Below, one piece after another: positions 34,159 through 36,069 of a stretch of 36,069 nucleotides of DNA (positions are counted from its first letter, which is position 1; every line of letters starts with the position of its first letter). The notes beneath the pieces are model-generated. The model searched no databases. It saw nothing but the letters and a program-made list of their open reading frames with translations, and was not told where the DNA came from. The stretch spans positions 1-36,069 of the forward strand of contig JAKISY010000045.1 of the NCBI GenBank assembly GCA_021648365.1, given 5' to 3'. This stretch comes from Verrucomicrobiales bacterium (lineage in GTDB: Bacteria; Verrucomicrobiota; Verrucomicrobiia; Verrucomicrobiales; DEV007). The translations under genes and the position numbers were made by a program.

Positions 34159-35988
34159 ATGAGTTTCTCCACAAAACTTCAAACCACAGTCAACAGCGCC
34201 CGAGAGCAACTGCTCGCAGAGCGCAATGCCTCTGGCTGGTGGCAAGGCGAACTCTCCACCAGTGCCCTGTCCACCGCCACCGCCTGCATCGCCCTGCACT
34301 GCGTCGATCCAGACTTATACCGCAGCCCCATCGAACGCGGACTACAATGGTTGATCGATCACCAAAACCAAGACGGTGGCTGGGGCGATACCACCATCAG
34401 TTTTTCCAATATCTCCACCACCCTCTTATGCTGGTCGGCGCTTAATTTGACCCAGCTCCCCGCAAGCGATCAAGCCACACAAAAAGCCGCCTCTTGGATC
34501 AAAACCTACGTCGGCTCACTCAACCCCAATGCCATCGCCACCGCCGTCGATCTACGCTACGGCAAAGACCGCACCTTCTCCGTTCCCATCCTCATGGCAT
34601 GCGCCATCTGCGGGCGCCTAGGAGATGACCCACAGACCGCCTGGCAAAAAGTCCTGCCGCTACCTTTCGAACTCGCCACCTTTCCAAAAACCTGGTTCGC
34701 CGCACTGCAACTCCCCGTCGTCAGTTACGCTCTGCCCGCACTCATCGCCATCGGCTACGCCCGCTTCATCCACATCCGCCCGTGGCTACCACTGCGACTC
34801 ATCAAACAATGGGCTTGGACCAAAGCCTCCCAAGTCCTACAAGAAATTCAACCCAGCAGCGGCGGCTACCTCGAAGCCACCCCACTCACCAGCTTTGTCA
34901 CCATGGCACTCGCCTCTAGTGGTCAAAAAAACCACCCCGTGGTGCAGGCAGCCATCCCCTTTCTGCTCGCCTCTGCTCGACCCGATGGCTCTTGGCCGAT
35001 CGACAGCAATCTCGCTACTTGGGCAAGCACCCTAGCGATCAAAGCCCTAGCAGCAGCCCCTCCCACCCAACCTTTCCTCCCCCTCGAAGATCAACGACCC
35101 ATTCTGCATTGGCTGCAAGCCCAGCAATACCTAAGCACCCACGCCTACACCAACGCCCCACCTGGGGGCTGGGCATGGACCGATCTACCCGGCGGCGTAC
35201 CCGACGCCGACGACACCGCCGGTGCGCTCTTAGCCCTGCACGCCCTCGACACCTCCAACTGCGATCCCGACCAGATACAAACCTCCGTCACCGCAGCGAT
35301 CACCTGGTTAGTTAACCTACAAAACCGCGACGGCGGCATCCCCACCTTCTGTCGCGGATGGGGAGCCCTACCCTTCGATCGCTCCAGCCCCGACCTCACC
35401 GCGCACGCCCTGCGTGCATGGACCGTCTGGCTCCACCGCATCCCTCCCGCCCTACGCGCCCGCGTCAGGCTAGCCATCGAACACGCTCTCGATTACCTCA
35501 AAAATACCCAACAAACCGACGGCTCATGGGTTCCACTTTGGTTTGGCAATCAACATCTTGAACAAGAGAACAACCCCACCTACGGCACCGCCATGGTCTT
35601 ACAATCCCTGACCTCCTTAGACCACAGTCACCACCCCGCCCTCAGCGACATGCGTCAACGCGCCCTCGCTTGGTTACAAAAAAACCAAAACCCCGACGGC
35701 GGTTGGGGCGGCGGATCCGATACCCCAAGTAGCATCGAAGAAAGTGCCCTCGCTCTTGATGCCCTATGCGTCAATTTCAAGCACATCGAAAATCCCACTC
35801 AAGCACGAAAAAGCATCCAAGCAGCCAGCGAAAGCCTCATGCAACTCACCAGCCAAGGCAAACAATTCCCCGCCACCCCCATCGGCTTCTATTTCGCCAA
35901 ACTCTGGTATCACGAAAAAATCTACCCCCTAGTCTGGTCCGTCTCCGCCCTGCAACAAGCCCAAAAAATCCTCTCCCCCACATCATAA
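34159..35988 (+). CDS. Squalene-hopene-cyclase-like terpene cyclase (class II)
   Basis: The protein has 609 residues, a little shorter than typical squalene-hopene cyclases (~630-720). The class II catalytic motif DxDD is intact in PDADDTAG (near residue 350), with GGWAWTD just before it, as in SHC. QW-type motifs are seen as QNQDGGWGDT (~72-81), QNRDGGIPTF, QQTDGSWVPLW and QNPDGGWGGG. The SHC-like stretch LPLPFELATFPKTWFAALQLPVVSYALP is also present. It would cyclise a linear isoprenoid at the membrane face. Whether the substrate is squalene or a smaller or modified isoprenoid cannot be read. No hopanoid-modifying genes (hpn) lie in the window, and the pairing with a second toroid protein is unusual. 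Confidence 0.87.
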   Translation: MSFSTKLQTTVNSAREQLLAERNASGWWQGELSTSALSTATACIALHCVDPDLYRSPIERGLQWLIDHQNQDGGWGDTTISFSNISTTLLCWSALNLTQLPASDQATQKAASWIKTYVGSLNPNAIATAVDLRYGKDRTFSVPILMACAICGRLGDDPQTAWQKVLPLPFELATFPKTWFAALQLPVVSYALPALIAIGYARFIHIRPWLPLRLIKQWAWTKASQVLQEIQPSSGGYLEATPLTSFVTMALASSGQKNHPVVQAAIPFLLASARPDGSWPIDSNLATWASTLAIKALAAAPPTQPFLPLEDQRPILHWLQAQQYLSTHAYTNAPPGGWAWTDLPGGVPDADDTAGALLALHALDTSNCDPDQIQTSVTAAITWLVNLQNRDGGIPTFCRGWGALPFDRSSPDLTAHALRAWTVWLHRIPPALRARVRLAIEHALDYLKNTQQTDGSWVPLWFGNQHLEQENNPTYGTAMVLQSLTSLDHSHHPALSDMRQRALAWLQKNQNPDGGWGGGSDTPSSIEESALALDALCVNFKHIENPTQARKSIQAASESLMQLTSQGKQFPATPIGFYFAKLWYHEKIYPLVWSVSALQQAQKILSPTS

Positions 35989-36002
35989 TCCCCCAATGTG
36001 AA

Positions 36003-36043
36003 ACAGCTTTCCAAGCTGTCCCCACCACGCAATACCATTGCGT
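36003..36043. repeat. Two 17-bp hairpins downstream of the cyclase gene
   Basis: ACAGCTT-tcc-AAGCTGT (36003-36019) and ACGCAAT-acc-ATTGCGT (36027-36043) are perfect 7+3+7 palindromes 7 bp apart, 15 bp after the cyclase stop. The first is nearly the same hairpin as at 18175 and in the 10488 array; the second has new arms with the same geometry. No T-tract follows. Confidence 0.75.
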
Positions 36044-36069
36044 CCCACATCATCAATCAAAAATCACCA

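Overview
The window looks like a chromosomal segment from a Verrucomicrobiota member, probably of the order Verrucomicrobiales. The evidence is a Pirellula/Verrucomicrobium-type haem-binding dehydrogenase, a PmoA-like (DUF6807) protein, a GxxExxY protein, a squalene-cyclase-like enzyme, few visible Shine-Dalgarno sites and intergenic regions full of short 'word' repeats. No rRNA, tRNA, CRISPR array or transposase gene was found. The genus cannot be fixed from the sequence alone.

Positions 1-13900 (minus strand) hold a two-partner secretion system. The transporter (11510-13900) is transcribed first. The secreted giant beta-helix protein follows and runs off the left edge of the window (at least 3384 codons). 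A 1.36 kb non-coding gap, packed with tandem and inverted repeats, separates the two genes. The giant protein has an N-terminal haemagglutination/TPS domain and then two super-modules, each made of a unique linker followed by a long array of roughly 39-residue repeats centred on IGNGG.

Positions 14143-18065 (plus strand) hold a COG0523/CobW-type GTPase, a GxxExxY nuclease-like gene embedded in its own dispersed repeats, and a radical SAM protein directly followed by a small cysteine-containing protein. Positions 18429-21770 hold a prepilin peptidase (minus), a VanX-type D-Ala-D-Ala dipeptidase and a CCA-adding-type nucleotidyltransferase; the last two are coupled by a 4-bp overlap.

Positions 22258-28215 form a surface-polysaccharide cluster: a sulfotransferase, an outer-membrane barrel protein (minus), a Wzy-like polymerase, a GT4 glycosyltransferase, a WcaF-like acetyltransferase and a second sulfotransferase. 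Together they suggest an exported, sulfated and acetylated polysaccharide. A PmoA-like protein (minus) and a large PVC-type cytochrome/dehydrogenase follow, diverging from one another.

Positions 32353-35988 hold an unrecognised 174-residue protein, an ABM-fold monooxygenase-like protein and two alpha/alpha-toroid proteins: a 296-residue prenyltransferase-repeat protein and a 609-residue squalene-hopene-cyclase-like enzyme with an intact DxDD motif.

The most unusual content is the intergenic repeat landscape. It includes three-word repeats ending in GGTT, hairpins with changing arms around a fixed 3-nt loop, and a GxxExxY nuclease gene whose start codon lies inside one of these repeats.
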